From Aurantiacibacter suaedae (lineage in GTDB: Bacteria > Pseudomonadota > Alphaproteobacteria > Sphingomonadales > Sphingomonadaceae), in the NCBI RefSeq assembly GCF_005434915.1, contig NZ_SKCG01000002.1, positions 868,948 to 932,947 on the forward strand: DNA of 64,000 nt. The letters are read 5' to 3'. The translations under genes and the position numbers were made by a program. Shown here in pieces: positions 18,210-28,615 of the stretch. The notes under the pieces were generated by a model. That model was not told the DNA's origin and made no database searches. It saw only the letters and a program-made list of their open reading frames with translations. The first letter of the stretch is position 1. Every line of letters begins with the position of its first letter.

Positions 18210-19172
18210 TCAGGACCAGCCGTCCTGCTCTTCGAGGCTGGCGGCGAGGTTGCCGATTGTGCGATAGCATTCGATCACGCCCTTCACCGAGCTGTTCGGC
18301 TCGCGCCCTTCGCGGATCGCGGCGATGAATTCGCGGTCTTGCAATTCGATGCCGTTGTTCGAAGGCACGTCGACGCCCGACAGGTCGATGGGCTCGTCCT
18401 TGCCGTTGAACAGATCGTCATAGCGCGCGAGATAGGTCGCGGTGTCGCCGATGTAGCGAAAGAAGGTGCCGAACGGCCCCTCGTTGTTGAACGAGAGCGA
18501 CAGGGTCAGGATCTGGCCCTTGTCGGTCTTCATCTGGATCGACTGATCCATCGCGATGCCGAGATCGGGGTGCTTGGGGCCTTGCAGGATGTTGGCCGCG
18601 ATCACCTTCGCGCCGGTCATGTACTGAAAGATGTCGATCGTGTGCGCCGAGTGGTGCCACAGCAGGTGGTCGGTCCAGCTGCGCGGCTCGCCCTTGGCGT
18701 TCTTGTTTTCGCGGCGGAAGAAGTAGGTCTCCACGTCCATCGAGAGGACGTTAAACTTGCCCGCTTCGATCTGCTGCTTCACGTACTGGTGCGAGGGATT
18801 GAAGCGGCGGGTGTGGCCGACCATGCAGACAAGGCCGGTTTCTTCCTGCTTCTTGAGAACGGCTTCGGCATCTTCCCAGCTGTCGGCCAGCGGAATCTCG
18901 ACTTCAACGTGCTTGCCCGCATCCATCGCCTTGATCGCCTGATCGGCGTGCATCTGCGTGGGCGTGCAGAGAATTACCGCGTCGACATCGTCGCGCTTCA
19001 GCATCTCTTCGTAATCGGTGGTGGCATAGCCGATGCCGTATTTGTCGGCCATGGCCTGGGTCTTGTTGATGGTGCGGCCGACCAGCGCGGTCACTTCCAC
19101 GCCGTCGATATTCTTGAGTCCGTCGAGGTGCTTTTCACCAAATGCGCCGCCGCCGGCGAGTGCAATTTTCAT
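18210..19172 (-). CDS. ligC: 4-carboxy-2-hydroxymuconate-6-semialdehyde dehydrogenase
   Basis: Gfo/Idh/MocA-family NADP-dependent dehydrogenase, 320 residues. It oxidises the hemiacetal form of the ring-cleavage product of LigAB to 2-pyrone-4,6-dicarboxylate. The sequence follows SYK-6 LigC almost block for block: AFGEKHLDGLKNIDGVE, AVILCTPTQMHA, VEIPLADSWEDAEAV, CMVGHTRRFNPSHQY, PRSWTDHLLWHHSAHT and LQDREFIAAIREGREPNSSV. It is the last gene of the minus-strand lig unit and is separated from ligB by 116 bp that contain a nested hairpin (19230-19275), so it may be expressed at a different level from ligAB. There is a Gly-rich Rossmann motif at the N-terminus and no signal peptide. Confidence 0.96.
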   Translation of the reverse strand: MKIALAGGGAFGEKHLDGLKNIDGVEVTALVGRTINKTQAMADKYGIGYATTDYEEMLKRDDVDAVILCTPTQMHADQAIKAMDAGKHVEVEIPLADSWEDAEAVLKKQEETGLVCMVGHTRRFNPSHQYVKQQIEAGKFNVLSMDVETYFFRRENKNAKGEPRSWTDHLLWHHSAHTIDIFQYMTGAKVIAANILQGPKHPDLGIAMDQSIQMKTDKGQILTLSLSFNNEGPFGTFFRYIGDTATYLARYDDLFNGKDEPIDLSGVDVPSNNGIELQDREFIAAIREGREPNSSVKGVIECYRTIGNLAASLEEQDGWS

Positions 19173-19229
19173 GAGGATCGTCTCCTGTTGCGGATGTCGC
19201 GCCCGGTCGGTGGGCGCCGTGAAATGCGA

Positions 19230-19275
19230 TCGGCCCGCCTGAGCCTGTCACTATGACAAGCGCACGGCGGGCCGA
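19230..19275 (-). promoter_or_regulatory. Nested hairpin between ligB and ligC
   Basis: Outer arms TCGGCCCGCC (19230-19239) and 19266-19275 pair perfectly. The loop contains a second dyad, TGTCA-CTA-TGACA (19246-19258). No T-run follows. It could be a processing or attenuation element setting the ligC to ligAB ratio, or mRNA stabilisation. Confidence 0.45.
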
Positions 19276-19288
19276 CCCGGTTCCGAGA

Positions 19289-20628
<1,340 letters not shown>

Positions 20629-20629
20629 C

Positions 20630-20947
20630 TCAGCAGTCCTCTGCCTCTTTCCAATCGTATGTGAGCGGGGCCTCGCGGAAGGCGAAGCGATCGATGTGTT
20701 CTTCGAGCACGCCGCGCATGTGCACATTGCGCTCCGCCTCGGCGGTGGTGAGCGTGATGGCGATGCCTTCGGGCCGCGCCATCAGCACCGCGCTATCGAG
20801 GTCGGAAAAGGGGAACGCCCCTATCCCATCATCTTCGTCGTAGGTGGCCGCCATCTTGTGGCTCCAGTGCTTGACCAGCTGCTGGATATAGCGCTCCGGC
20901 TTCTCGCACTTGGCGAAGCCGTGGGCAATGACCGGCCCCTCGCTCAT
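20630..20947 (-). CDS. DUF2218 protein inside the lig operon
   Basis: A 105-residue protein fitting DUF2218: YIQQLVKHWSHKMAATYDEDDGIGAFPF, a short strand region (AITLTTAEAERN) and the typical end LEEHIDRFAFREAPLTYDW. The family has no established role; members are small soluble proteins sometimes found by transport or siderophore genes. Its ATG overlaps the TGA of ligJ by one base (TGATG), and ligA starts one base after its own stop. Such tight coupling to ligJ and ligA argues it is co-made with the dioxygenase. A role in assembling or protecting the iron centre is a guess only. Confidence 0.85.
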   Translation of the reverse strand: MSEGPVIAHGFAKCEKPERYIQQLVKHWSHKMAATYDEDDGIGAFPFSDLDSAVLMARPEGIAITLTTAEAERNVHMRGVLEEHIDRFAFREAPLTYDWKEAEDC

Positions 20948-21972
20948 CAGTAGCCCTTTTTCGCCAGCACCGCGTCAAGGCGGCCATAGACCTTGCGGGC
21001 ATTGCCCTCGAAGATCATGTGCTTCTCTTCCGCGGAAATATCGAGCGCGTCGACATAGCGCTTGGTGTCATCGAAATAGTGCCCGGTCTGCGGATCGATC
21101 CCGCGCACCGCGCCGACCATTTCGCTGCCGAACAGGATGTTCTTGTTCTCGATCACGTCGGCCAGCAGGTTGATGCCCGGCTGGTGGTAGACGCAGGTGT
21201 CGAAGAACACGTTGTTCATCAGGTGCGTGTCGAGCGCCGGCTGTTTGAGCATGTCGGCAAGCCCGCGATAGCGGCCCCAGTGATAGGGCACCGCGCCGCC
21301 GCCGTGCGGGATGATCATCTTCAGCTTGGGGAAGCGGCTGAACAGGTCGCCTTGCAAAAGCTGCATGAAAGCCACGGTGTCGGCGGCGAGATAATACCCG
21401 CCGGTGGCGTGCATGGCCGGATTGCAGCTGCCCGAGACGTGGATCATCGCGGGCACGTCCAGCTCTTCCATCGCCTCGTACAGCGGGAACCAGTATTCGT
21501 CGGTAAGCGGTGGGTGCTCGAAGTGGCCGCCGCCCGGATCTGGGTTGAGGTTGCAGACCACGAAGTCCATTTCCTCGACGCAGCGGCGCAGCTCCTTCAC
21601 GCTTTCGGAAAGATCGCTTTTCGGGCTTTGCGGCAACATGCAGCCGCCGATGAAGGTATCGGGGAACAGCTGGGTGACGCGGTAAATGAGATCGTTGCAG
21701 CGGCGCGCCCATTCGCTCGCCACAGCCTGATCGCCCACGTGCGGGGCCATGGCGGAGGCGCGCGGCGAGAAGATCGTGAAGTCGGCTCCGCGCTCCTTGA
21801 TCAGCTTGAGCTGGTTTGCCTCGATCGTGTTGATGATCTCCTGATCGGAAATCTCAGGGTAAGGCGGGCACTCGGTGCCGTTCTTGTAGGCGGCCTTCTG
21901 CTCCTCGCGCCACGCATCGTGGCCCTTGGGCAGGACGGTGTAATGGCCGTGGCAGTCGATGATAAGGCTCAT
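20947..21972 (-). CDS. ligJ: 4-oxalomesaconate hydratase
   Basis: Amidohydrolase-superfamily hydratase, 341 residues. It adds water to the product of LigU to give 4-carboxy-4-hydroxy-2-oxoadipate. It follows SYK-6 LigJ closely: metal-binding DCHGHYTVLP (His8 and His10), IEANQLKLIKERGADFTIFSP, LNPDPGGGHFEHPPLTD, PAMIHVSGSCNPAMHATG, IPHGGGAVPYHWGR and FGSEMVGAVRGIDPQTG. Its ATG overlaps the stop of the upstream DUF1932-type gene (ATGA) and its own stop overlaps the DUF2218 start, so the operon is coupled throughout. Confidence 0.96.
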   Translation of the reverse strand: MSLIIDCHGHYTVLPKGHDAWREEQKAAYKNGTECPPYPEISDQEIINTIEANQLKLIKERGADFTIFSPRASAMAPHVGDQAVASEWARRCNDLIYRVTQLFPDTFIGGCMLPQSPKSDLSESVKELRRCVEEMDFVVCNLNPDPGGGHFEHPPLTDEYWFPLYEAMEELDVPAMIHVSGSCNPAMHATGGYYLAADTVAFMQLLQGDLFSRFPKLKMIIPHGGGAVPYHWGRYRGLADMLKQPALDTHLMNNVFFDTCVYHQPGINLLADVIENKNILFGSEMVGAVRGIDPQTGHYFDDTKRYVDALDISAEEKHMIFEGNARKVYGRLDAVLAKKGY

Positions 21973-22862
21973 GCTTTGCTCTCTTCTCCCTCGGACTGGG
22001 TCCGGTCGTTAATCGCGATCAGCTTGGCGGCGAGGCCATCGGGTGGCGGGCTGATGCCCAGCGTGCCCAGAGCCTGCTGGCGGCTGACCGTGTTGTCGGT
22101 CATCAGCGGATCGATGCCAAGGTCGCGCAACATGCGCGCTGCCTCGGCCATTTCCGCACTACGGCGTTGGCCATGGATCAGCATCCGGTCAAGGTTGTAG
22201 TCCGCGCGCGTCGGCCAGTTGACCGGCTTTTCGCTCGCGTCGAGACTGGCGAGCACCTCGTCCAGTACGCCCGCGTTGTTAGCCGCCAGCACCATCTCGG
22301 CGGTCAGCGCCTCCAGCCCCTTCACCATCACCGAGCGGCACAGCTTGATCGCGCTGGCCTGCCCGATCTCGGGGCCGACTACGCGGGTGTTCGAAAAGCC
22401 AAGTGCGTGCAGCATTGCTTCGGCTTCGGCGGCGTGCTCGCCCGCGATCAGCAGCGGCACGGCCAGCGCTTTGTCGACCGGCGCCATCACCGCGACATCG
22501 ACGTAACTGGCCCCGGCCGCTTCCACCGCTTCAGCCGCCGCCTGCTTGGTGCCCGGCGCGACCGAGTTCATGTCGCAGAACAGCGCGCCATCGGGCAGCA
22601 GAGGAGCATAGTCCTGCGCGGCCTTGAGCGCCTGATCGGCAGTGACGAGGCTGAGTATCAGCTCGGCTTCGGACAGCCCCTCGGCGGCATCTGCGCCCGC
22701 TTCCACCCGCCAATCGGCCATGGCGGCGCGGCGCGCGGCCAGCAAGTCCCAGCCCTTGGCATGACCAGCCCATTCACCGGCGCGGGCAAAGGTCGATCCA
22801 GCCTCACCGAAGCCGATCAGCGCCACGCGGGGGGCAATTGTGTTCGAATCTTTCACGCTCAT
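21969..22862 (-). CDS. 6PGDH-like NAD(P)-dependent oxidoreductase with DUF1932 domain
   Basis: First gene of the minus lig unit, 297 residues. The N-terminal Rossmann fold ([17 protein letters not shown]) belongs to the 6-phosphogluconate/beta-hydroxyacid dehydrogenase superfamily, and [20 protein letters not shown] corresponds to the family's substrate-loop region. A catalytic lysine is present in [14 protein letters not shown]. The C-terminal half fits DUF1932. Homologues are seen with aromatic meta-cleavage genes but are not needed for the textbook lig route. It could reduce or oxidise a hydroxy- or oxo-diacid intermediate such as a shunt product. The start at 22862 follows GGAGAG. It is divergent from ligK across 127 bp. 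Confidence 0.8.
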   Translation of the reverse strand: MSVKDSNTIAPRVALIGFGEAGSTFARAGEWAGHAKGWDLLAARRAAMADWRVEAGADAAEGLSEAELILSLVTADQALKAAQDYAPLLPDGALFCDMNSVAPGTKQAAAEAVEAAGASYVDVAVMAPVDKALAVPLLIAGEHAAEAEAMLHALGFSNTRVVGPEIGQASAIKLCRSVMVKGLEALTAEMVLAANNAGVLDEVLASLDASEKPVNWPTRADYNLDRMLIHGQRRSAEMAEAARMLRDLGIDPLMTDNTVSRQQALGTLGISPPPDGLAAKLIAINDRTQSEGEESKA

Positions 22863-22888
22863 CGCTCTCTCCGCTATCCCTCTAACAA

Positions 22889-22907
22889 TTGTATGTGATG
22901 CTTACAA
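22889..22907. promoter_or_regulatory. LysR-type T-N11-A dyad in the divergent lig promoter
   Basis: TTGTA-N9-TACAA (22889-22907) gives a T-N11-A core with extended dyad symmetry, the usual shape of a LysR-family recognition site. It overlaps a second palindrome ACAATTGT (22885-22892). It lies 27 bp upstream of the minus unit start and 83 bp upstream of ligK. LigR of SYK-6 is a LysR-type activator of lig genes, but no such regulator is encoded in this window. Confidence 0.45.
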
Positions 22908-22989
22908 CTTCTCACGTGACCGGCTTGACCTTGTCCGAGCGCGGGTTCAGTCAGCCGGCAAAGGTAAACCAGCAGGAGAATCGCTAGCC

Positions 22990-23661
22990 ATGGGCGTTGT
23001 CGTCACCAAGATCGAACGGGCCGATCCCGAAGTCGTTAGTGCTCTGGGCAAGTGCGGTGTGGCCACCGTTCACGAGGCGCAGGGCCGCAAGGGGCTACTC
23101 GCCAGTTACATGCGTCCGATCTATCCCGGCGCGCGCATCGGTGCTTCGGCGATCACGATCTCGGTGCCGCCGGGCGATAACTACATGGTTCATGCCGCGA
23201 TCGAGCAGTGCCAGGAAGGCGACGTGTTGGTAATCGCGCCCACATCGCCGTGTGAAGACGGCTATTTCGGCGATCTGCTCGCCACCTCGGCACAGGCGCG
23301 CGGCGTGCGAGGCCTCATCATCGATGCCGGCATTCGCGACGTGCGCGACCTCACTGAGATGGACTTCCCGGTCTGGTCGAAGCGCGTGTTCGCGCAAGGC
23401 ACGATCAAGGCTTCGCTCGGCAGTGTGAACGTCGATGTGGTCTGCGCCGGAGCCTTCATCCGTGCCGGTGACATTATCGTGGCCGACGACGACGGCGTCT
23501 GCGTGGTGAAGCGCGAAGAGGCCGAAGAGGTGCTCAAGAAAGCGCAGGCGCGTGAAGCGAACGAGGAAGAGAAGCGCCAGAAGCTGGCCGATGGCGTGCT
23601 CGGTCTGGACATGTACGGCTTCCGCCAGAAGCTCACCGACATGGGCCTGAAGTGGATCTGA
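22990..23661 (+). CDS. ligK: 4-carboxy-4-hydroxy-2-oxoadipate aldolase
   Basis: RraA-fold class II aldolase, 223 residues, that splits 4-carboxy-4-hydroxy-2-oxoadipate into pyruvate and oxaloacetate; family members also decarboxylate oxaloacetate. Visible features are [16 protein letters not shown], the substrate-binding turn near [12 protein letters not shown] and the metal-site [14 protein letters not shown] with the conserved Arg and Asp, then [13 protein letters not shown]. The ATG at 22990 gives [15 protein letters not shown], matching the family start, and follows AGGAGA; the longer frame upstream overlaps the promoter. It is the first gene of the plus-strand lig unit. Confidence 0.95.
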   Translation: MGVVVTKIERADPEVVSALGKCGVATVHEAQGRKGLLASYMRPIYPGARIGASAITISVPPGDNYMVHAAIEQCQEGDVLVIAPTSPCEDGYFGDLLATSAQARGVRGLIIDAGIRDVRDLTEMDFPVWSKRVFAQGTIKASLGSVNVDVVCAGAFIRAGDIIVADDDGVCVVKREEAEEVLKKAQAREANEEEKRQKLADGVLGLDMYGFRQKLTDMGLKWI

Positions 23662-23665
23662 TCTA

Positions 23666-24730
23666 ATGAGCCAGTCTTTCGCACCAGTTAAATGGATGCG
23701 CGGCGGTACGTCGAAAGGCGGCTACTTCGTCGCCTCCGACCTGCCTGCCGACGAGAAGGAACGGGCCGAGTTCCTGCTTCGCGTGATGGGAAGTCCTGAC
23801 CCACGCCAGATAGACGGCATGGGCGGGGCTGATCCGCTCACCAGTAAGGTCGCTGTCGTGAAGAGGTCGGAACGCGAAGGCATCGATGTCGACTACCTGT
23901 TTCTTCAGGTTTTCGTCGATCAGGCTATCGTCAGTGATGCGCAGAATTGCGGCAATATCCTTGCAGGGGTCGGCCCCTTTGCCATCGAAGAAGGCCTGGT
24001 GGATGCTACCGGCGCCGAAACGAAGGTGGCGATCTACATGGAAAACACAGGACAGGTCGCGGTGGCGACCGTCCAGACGCCAGACGGCATGCCGACTTAC
24101 AAGGGCGATGCCAAAATCGACGGCGTGCCAGGCAGCCACGCACCCGTTCCGCTCGAATTCCGCGACACCGCCGGATCGAGCTGCGGCGCGCTGCTTCCCA
24201 CGGGCAATCCGGTCGACGAGATCGAGGGTGTGCGCTGCACGCTGATCGACAACGGGATGCCCTGCATCGTGTTCAAGGCCGAGGACGTGGGCGCTACCGG
24301 CTATGAAACGCGCGAGGAGATGGAGGGCGACGGCTTCGCCGATATCCGTGCCAAGATCGAGAGCATCCGCCTTGCCGCTGGGCCGCTGATGAATCTGGGC
24401 GATGTGACAGAAAAGTCGGTCCCCAAGATGACCTTGGTCGCCCCTCCCAAGAACGGCGGCGCTGTCACCACACGCGTGTTCATTCCGCATCGCGCCCATG
24501 CCTCGATCGGCGTGCTGGGCGCCGTGACGGCGGCGACCGCCTGCCTGGTGGAGGGTTCGCCCGCTGCCGAGGTGGCGCAGATCCCCGAGGGCAAGGTCAA
24601 GACGCTGAGCATCGAGCATCCCAGCGGCGAGATGAGCTGTGTGATGACGATGGACGACAATGGCGAAGTTGCCAGCTCGGCCCTGCTGCGCACCGCGCGC
24701 AAGCTGATGGACGGGATGGTTTTCGTCTAG
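23666..24730 (+). CDS. ligU: 4-oxalomesaconate tautomerase
   Basis: PrpF-family isomerase, 354 residues, with a duplicated diaminopimelate-epimerase fold. In SYK-6 LigU shifts the double bond of (4E)-oxalomesaconate, after LigI opens the pyrone, giving the form hydrated by LigJ. Matching blocks are MRGGTSKGGYF, DARQ-type SPDPRQIDGMGGADPLTSK, DAQNCGNILAGVGPFAIE, AGSSCGALLPTGNP, RLAAGPLMNLGDVT and IPHRAHASIGVLGAVT. The two catalytic-region Cys residues and a Lys are present. It begins 4 bp after ligK with no obvious ribosome site, so it relies on translational coupling. Confidence 0.95.
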   Translation: MSQSFAPVKWMRGGTSKGGYFVASDLPADEKERAEFLLRVMGSPDPRQIDGMGGADPLTSKVAVVKRSEREGIDVDYLFLQVFVDQAIVSDAQNCGNILAGVGPFAIEEGLVDATGAETKVAIYMENTGQVAVATVQTPDGMPTYKGDAKIDGVPGSHAPVPLEFRDTAGSSCGALLPTGNPVDEIEGVRCTLIDNGMPCIVFKAEDVGATGYETREEMEGDGFADIRAKIESIRLAAGPLMNLGDVTEKSVPKMTLVAPPKNGGAVTTRVFIPHRAHASIGVLGAVTAATACLVEGSPAAEVAQIPEGKVKTLSIEHPSGEMSCVMTMDDNGEVASSALLRTARKLMDGMVFV

Positions 24731-24750
24731 AGTTCGGGAACCGGAAGTAG

Positions 24751-25689
<939 letters not shown>

Positions 25690-25700
25690 CGGCTTATCCG

Positions 25701-25725
25701 GCGCGGCATCGCTGAGGTGCCGCGC
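25701..25725. terminator. Hairpin between ligI and the PAS/GGDEF gene
   Basis: GCGCGGCA (25701-25708) pairs with 25718-25725 around a 9-nt loop. There is no T-run. It lies between convergent genes and probably assists transcription termination. Confidence 0.4.
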
Positions 25726-25727
25726 TA

Positions 25728-27242
25728 TCAGGCAGCGCGGAATGCGCGGTGGGCGTTGGGTTCATCCTGATTGTCGCTGACCTCGCAGTCCCCGCAGGCG
25801 AGAGCGCAGGCAATGTGAAAGCGTGCGTCTCGGTTGCGCTTGGCCGTGTAGAGCGCGCGATCGGCGTGCTCCAGCAGCTCGTTTCCGCTACATGCGCCGC
25901 CTTCGTGGAGAAGCGTAGCCCCCAGCGAAGCGCCGGTCGGTACGGCCTTTCCGTTGTACTCGATCGGGGCCGCCAGCTCTCCCGCCAGCCTGTCGAGCAG
26001 CGAAGGAAGGTCGGTCAGGTGCTGGTCGTTCTGCAGCAGCAGCACCATCTGGTTTTCACTCAGACGAGCGGCGAAGCTTCCCATCAGCCAATTGCTGCGC
26101 AGGATAGCCGAGGCGCGGCACAGCAACGCGTCCGCTGCGGCGCGCCCGGCATTGTCGTTGACCGACTGCAGATCGTCCAGATCGATGAGCACGACACCCA
26201 GCGGCGCCCTGCTTTCTATCGTCGAGCGCACGACGTGGGCGAGCTTCTCCGTGAAGCGGTCGCGGTTCGCCAGGCCGGTGAGGGCATCGTTCTGGGCGCG
26301 ATACTCCAGCTCCTGGATCAGCTTGTGCTTGTCGCTGACATCCTGAAGGACGCCGACGAGTGCGGTGGGCTGACCGTGGACGATTTCGACCTCGCCCGAC
26401 ACCCGCACCCGTTTGTGTGTGCCCTTCGCACCCACAAAGTCGGCTTCGAAATCGTAGCTTTCGCCAGTCTCCATCGCGCGTTCGATGCTCGTTCGCACCG
26501 TAGCCCTGTCTGCCGGGGCGAAGAAATCGACCGCATCGGCGAACGGAACTTCTTCTCCAACCGGTAACTCGTGGATCGCATAGACGCCTTCGGACCAGCT
26601 GATTTGGTTTCCGTCGAACGACAGGCGCCACGAGCCGATGGCCGCCATCCGCTCGGCCTGACGGAATTGCCGCTGCAGGCGACGCGTCGTCTCCACGTCC
26701 TCCTCAAGAGCTTTGCTGGCGTGAGCGTGGCGATAGAGATCGATGTGCTGCGCATAGAGCGATGCCATCAGCTCCGCGAAGCTTTCAAGCAGTGCGGTGG
26801 CCTGCGGGCCGAACTCGCGCCGCTCGTGCGAAAGCGCGCAGATCACGCCGACCGCTTCGCCAAGCCCGCTTTCATCGGCCTCCGCGAAAGCGGCAATGCC
26901 AGCGAAGGAGTGAACCTTGGCACCGCTTGTAACCAGAGGGTGATCCCTCAACAGCGGGTGCTTGGCTGCATCTGATGCGATCAGCGGCCCGGCATGGTCT
27001 GCGGCGGTAAGAGCGATCGATTGCTCCAGCAGGCAGCCCAAGCCGGTGGTGCCATATTGTGCGCTGGTCCATTGGTGCGACCAATTGCGCAGGCGTACCA
27101 CCACTGTCTCGCAATCGAGAGCGCGGGCAAGCGATGCTGCAAGAGCGGGCAGAGCGGACGAATCTGCGGGCGCCTGCGTCCGAGGACGTGCAAGCGCAAA
27201 CAGATTGTGATTCTGTCTATCTGTTGGTGCGACCCATTGCAT
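25728..27242 (-). CDS. GAF-PAS-GGDEF protein with degenerate active site
   Basis: A 504-residue cytoplasmic signalling protein. An N-terminal GAF-like domain (about 20-170) precedes a short coiled coil (DVETTRRLQRQFRQAERMA), a PAS fold (ERMAAIGSWRLSFDGNQISWSEGVYAIH, to about 320) and a GGDEF domain (NDALTGLANRDRFTEKL onward). The signature GGDEF is replaced by LSENQ (FAARLSENQMVLLLQ), so diguanylate cyclase activity is unlikely; it may bind nucleotide or act through dimerisation. I chose the ATG at 27242; a second in-frame ATG at 27281 would place the start on the far side of a perfect hairpin (27241-27281). Neither has a clear ribosome site. It is convergent with ligI. Confidence 0.85.
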   Translation of the reverse strand: MQWVAPTDRQNHNLFALARPRTQAPADSSALPALAASLARALDCETVVVRLRNWSHQWTSAQYGTTGLGCLLEQSIALTAADHAGPLIASDAAKHPLLRDHPLVTSGAKVHSFAGIAAFAEADESGLGEAVGVICALSHERREFGPQATALLESFAELMASLYAQHIDLYRHAHASKALEEDVETTRRLQRQFRQAERMAAIGSWRLSFDGNQISWSEGVYAIHELPVGEEVPFADAVDFFAPADRATVRTSIERAMETGESYDFEADFVGAKGTHKRVRVSGEVEIVHGQPTALVGVLQDVSDKHKLIQELEYRAQNDALTGLANRDRFTEKLAHVVRSTIESRAPLGVVLIDLDDLQSVNDNAGRAAADALLCRASAILRSNWLMGSFAARLSENQMVLLLQNDQHLTDLPSLLDRLAGELAAPIEYNGKAVPTGASLGATLLHEGGACSGNELLEHADRALYTAKRNRDARFHIACALACGDCEVSDNQDEPNAHRAFRAA

Positions 27243-27281
27243 GCTGTCAGTATTCACCCGAAGGGTAAATACTGACAGCAT
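27241..27281 (-). promoter_or_regulatory. Perfect nested hairpin at the GGDEF gene start
   Basis: Fourteen-bp arms ATGCTGTCAGTATT (27241-27254) and 27268-27281 are perfectly complementary, and the loop itself contains ACCC-GAA-GGGT. In total 18 of 20 paired positions match. Both candidate start codons lie in the arms. It may be a dimeric-regulator operator or an RNA structure that controls translation initiation. Confidence 0.6.
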
Positions 27282-27309
27282 TTATGGGTAGGTGAACACG
27301 CCTAGTGCA

Positions 27310-28500
27310 TCAGCCTTCGACAACCGAGCGCACAAAGTCGACCGTTTGCCGGGTGGCAGCGGCAAATTCCGTCGCCGTGGTCATGAAGCTGCCATAGCTT
27401 GCAAATTCGTGCGGCTTCATCCCCTCGAACTCGTAAGCCTGGCGGAAACTGGGCAGCTTCATGAGCTTTTCGATGCTGGCCTTGTTCGGCTCGCGTTCGA
27501 TAGCTTTGGGGTCGAACGGGGCCAGTTCGTCTTCCACATCCATCAGCTGTTTGATGTAGCCCGGCGGACAGGTGTAGACGAAATCGCCGCCGGCGAAGTC
27601 CTGAATGTGGCGCGACACGGTGTTGCCGTCCTTGTCCTTTTCGACTCGCATCGAGCACTGCAGCATCTTCGACGGGTGGCCGCTATCCTTGCCGTACCAG
27701 TAGGCACGCTTGAGCACGGCTTCCTCGCCGTCGCGAATCTCGTCGAGCGAGAGGTCGATCCCGCGCAGCTTGGCTTCGAGCTTCCAGTCGCCCTTTTCAC
27801 CCAGACGGCTCGACATGTGGGTGATGACGCTGCGCCAGTTGGAAAGATCGGTGCCCGCAGCCTTCGCACGCTGAAGGCCAGCGGTGACGGCAGCCATGCA
27901 GCGCGAATACTGGGCGACGGTGAAGCTAGTGGTGTTGTTGGTCGAGATGCCGCGCGCGGTCAGCTCTTCCAGGACTTCATAGCCTTCCTTCGAGCCGGGC
28001 AGCTTGACCATTACGTTCTCGCCCATTGCGGCGATCGACAGGCCCTGCGCCAACATTGCCTCCCCATCGGTGACGAAGCGCGGATCGACCTGGCCTGAAA
28101 GCATCCCATACTTGCCGCCCGAGGCCTTGAAGGCGGGCAGGATAGCATCGGCGCCCTTCTTCACCAGCTGGAGGTACATCTGCCAGTACACGCCCTCAAC
28201 ATCGAGCGCCTTGTCGGCCTTGGCAATATCGAGCACCAGCTGACGCCAGCCCTGCGGATCGAGCTGCACGGCCTGCAGGCTGAGCGGCGGATTGGTGGTG
28301 ACGCCGCGGAAGCCCATCTCGGCAGGGTTCGCGGGGTCATAGAAACGGGTGAGCTGCGCTTCCCAGTCGGCGCGCTTGCCTTCGGGCGCGGCGGCGAGTG
28401 TCTCTTCCTTCCAGCTCGGGAACACGAGCGGCGAGCTGTCCCACCAGATCTCGCATTCGGGATTGGTTTCGGCGAGCTTTTCGAGGACGTGCTTGCTCAT
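27310..28500 (-). CDS. Transaldolase family protein
   Basis: A 396-residue TIM-barrel protein of the transaldolase group, longer than typical TalB (about 315). Visible are GFRGVTTNPPLSLQAV near residue 65, MVKLPGSKEGYEVLEEL carrying the Schiff-base Lys, and NNTTSFTVAQYSRC. Three consecutive ATG codons begin the frame (28506, 28503, 28500); the third has proper spacing from TCTGGAG. It is the last gene of a minus-strand run of two FkbM methyltransferases and a CmcI-like protein. A sugar-related aldol role in making an unusual glycan component is possible, but the substrate is not evident. Confidence 0.8.
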   Translation of the reverse strand: MSKHVLEKLAETNPECEIWWDSSPLVFPSWKEETLAAAPEGKRADWEAQLTRFYDPANPAEMGFRGVTTNPPLSLQAVQLDPQGWRQLVLDIAKADKALDVEGVYWQMYLQLVKKGADAILPAFKASGGKYGMLSGQVDPRFVTDGEAMLAQGLSIAAMGENVMVKLPGSKEGYEVLEELTARGISTNNTTSFTVAQYSRCMAAVTAGLQRAKAAGTDLSNWRSVITHMSSRLGEKGDWKLEAKLRGIDLSLDEIRDGEEAVLKRAYWYGKDSGHPSKMLQCSMRVEKDKDGNTVSRHIQDFAGGDFVYTCPPGYIKQLMDVEDELAPFDPKAIEREPNKASIEKLMKLPSFRQAYEFEGMKPHEFASYGSFMTTATEFAAATRQTVDFVRSVVEG

Positions 28501-28615
28501 CATCATCTCCAGACTTTCAGGTGCTGAGCGCCATTGGCACCTGCAGCCGGACTAAGTCAATCGGGCGCATGGCCGATATGCCGTTGGTTTGTGACCTTTC
28601 GGTGGCCGTATGGCG

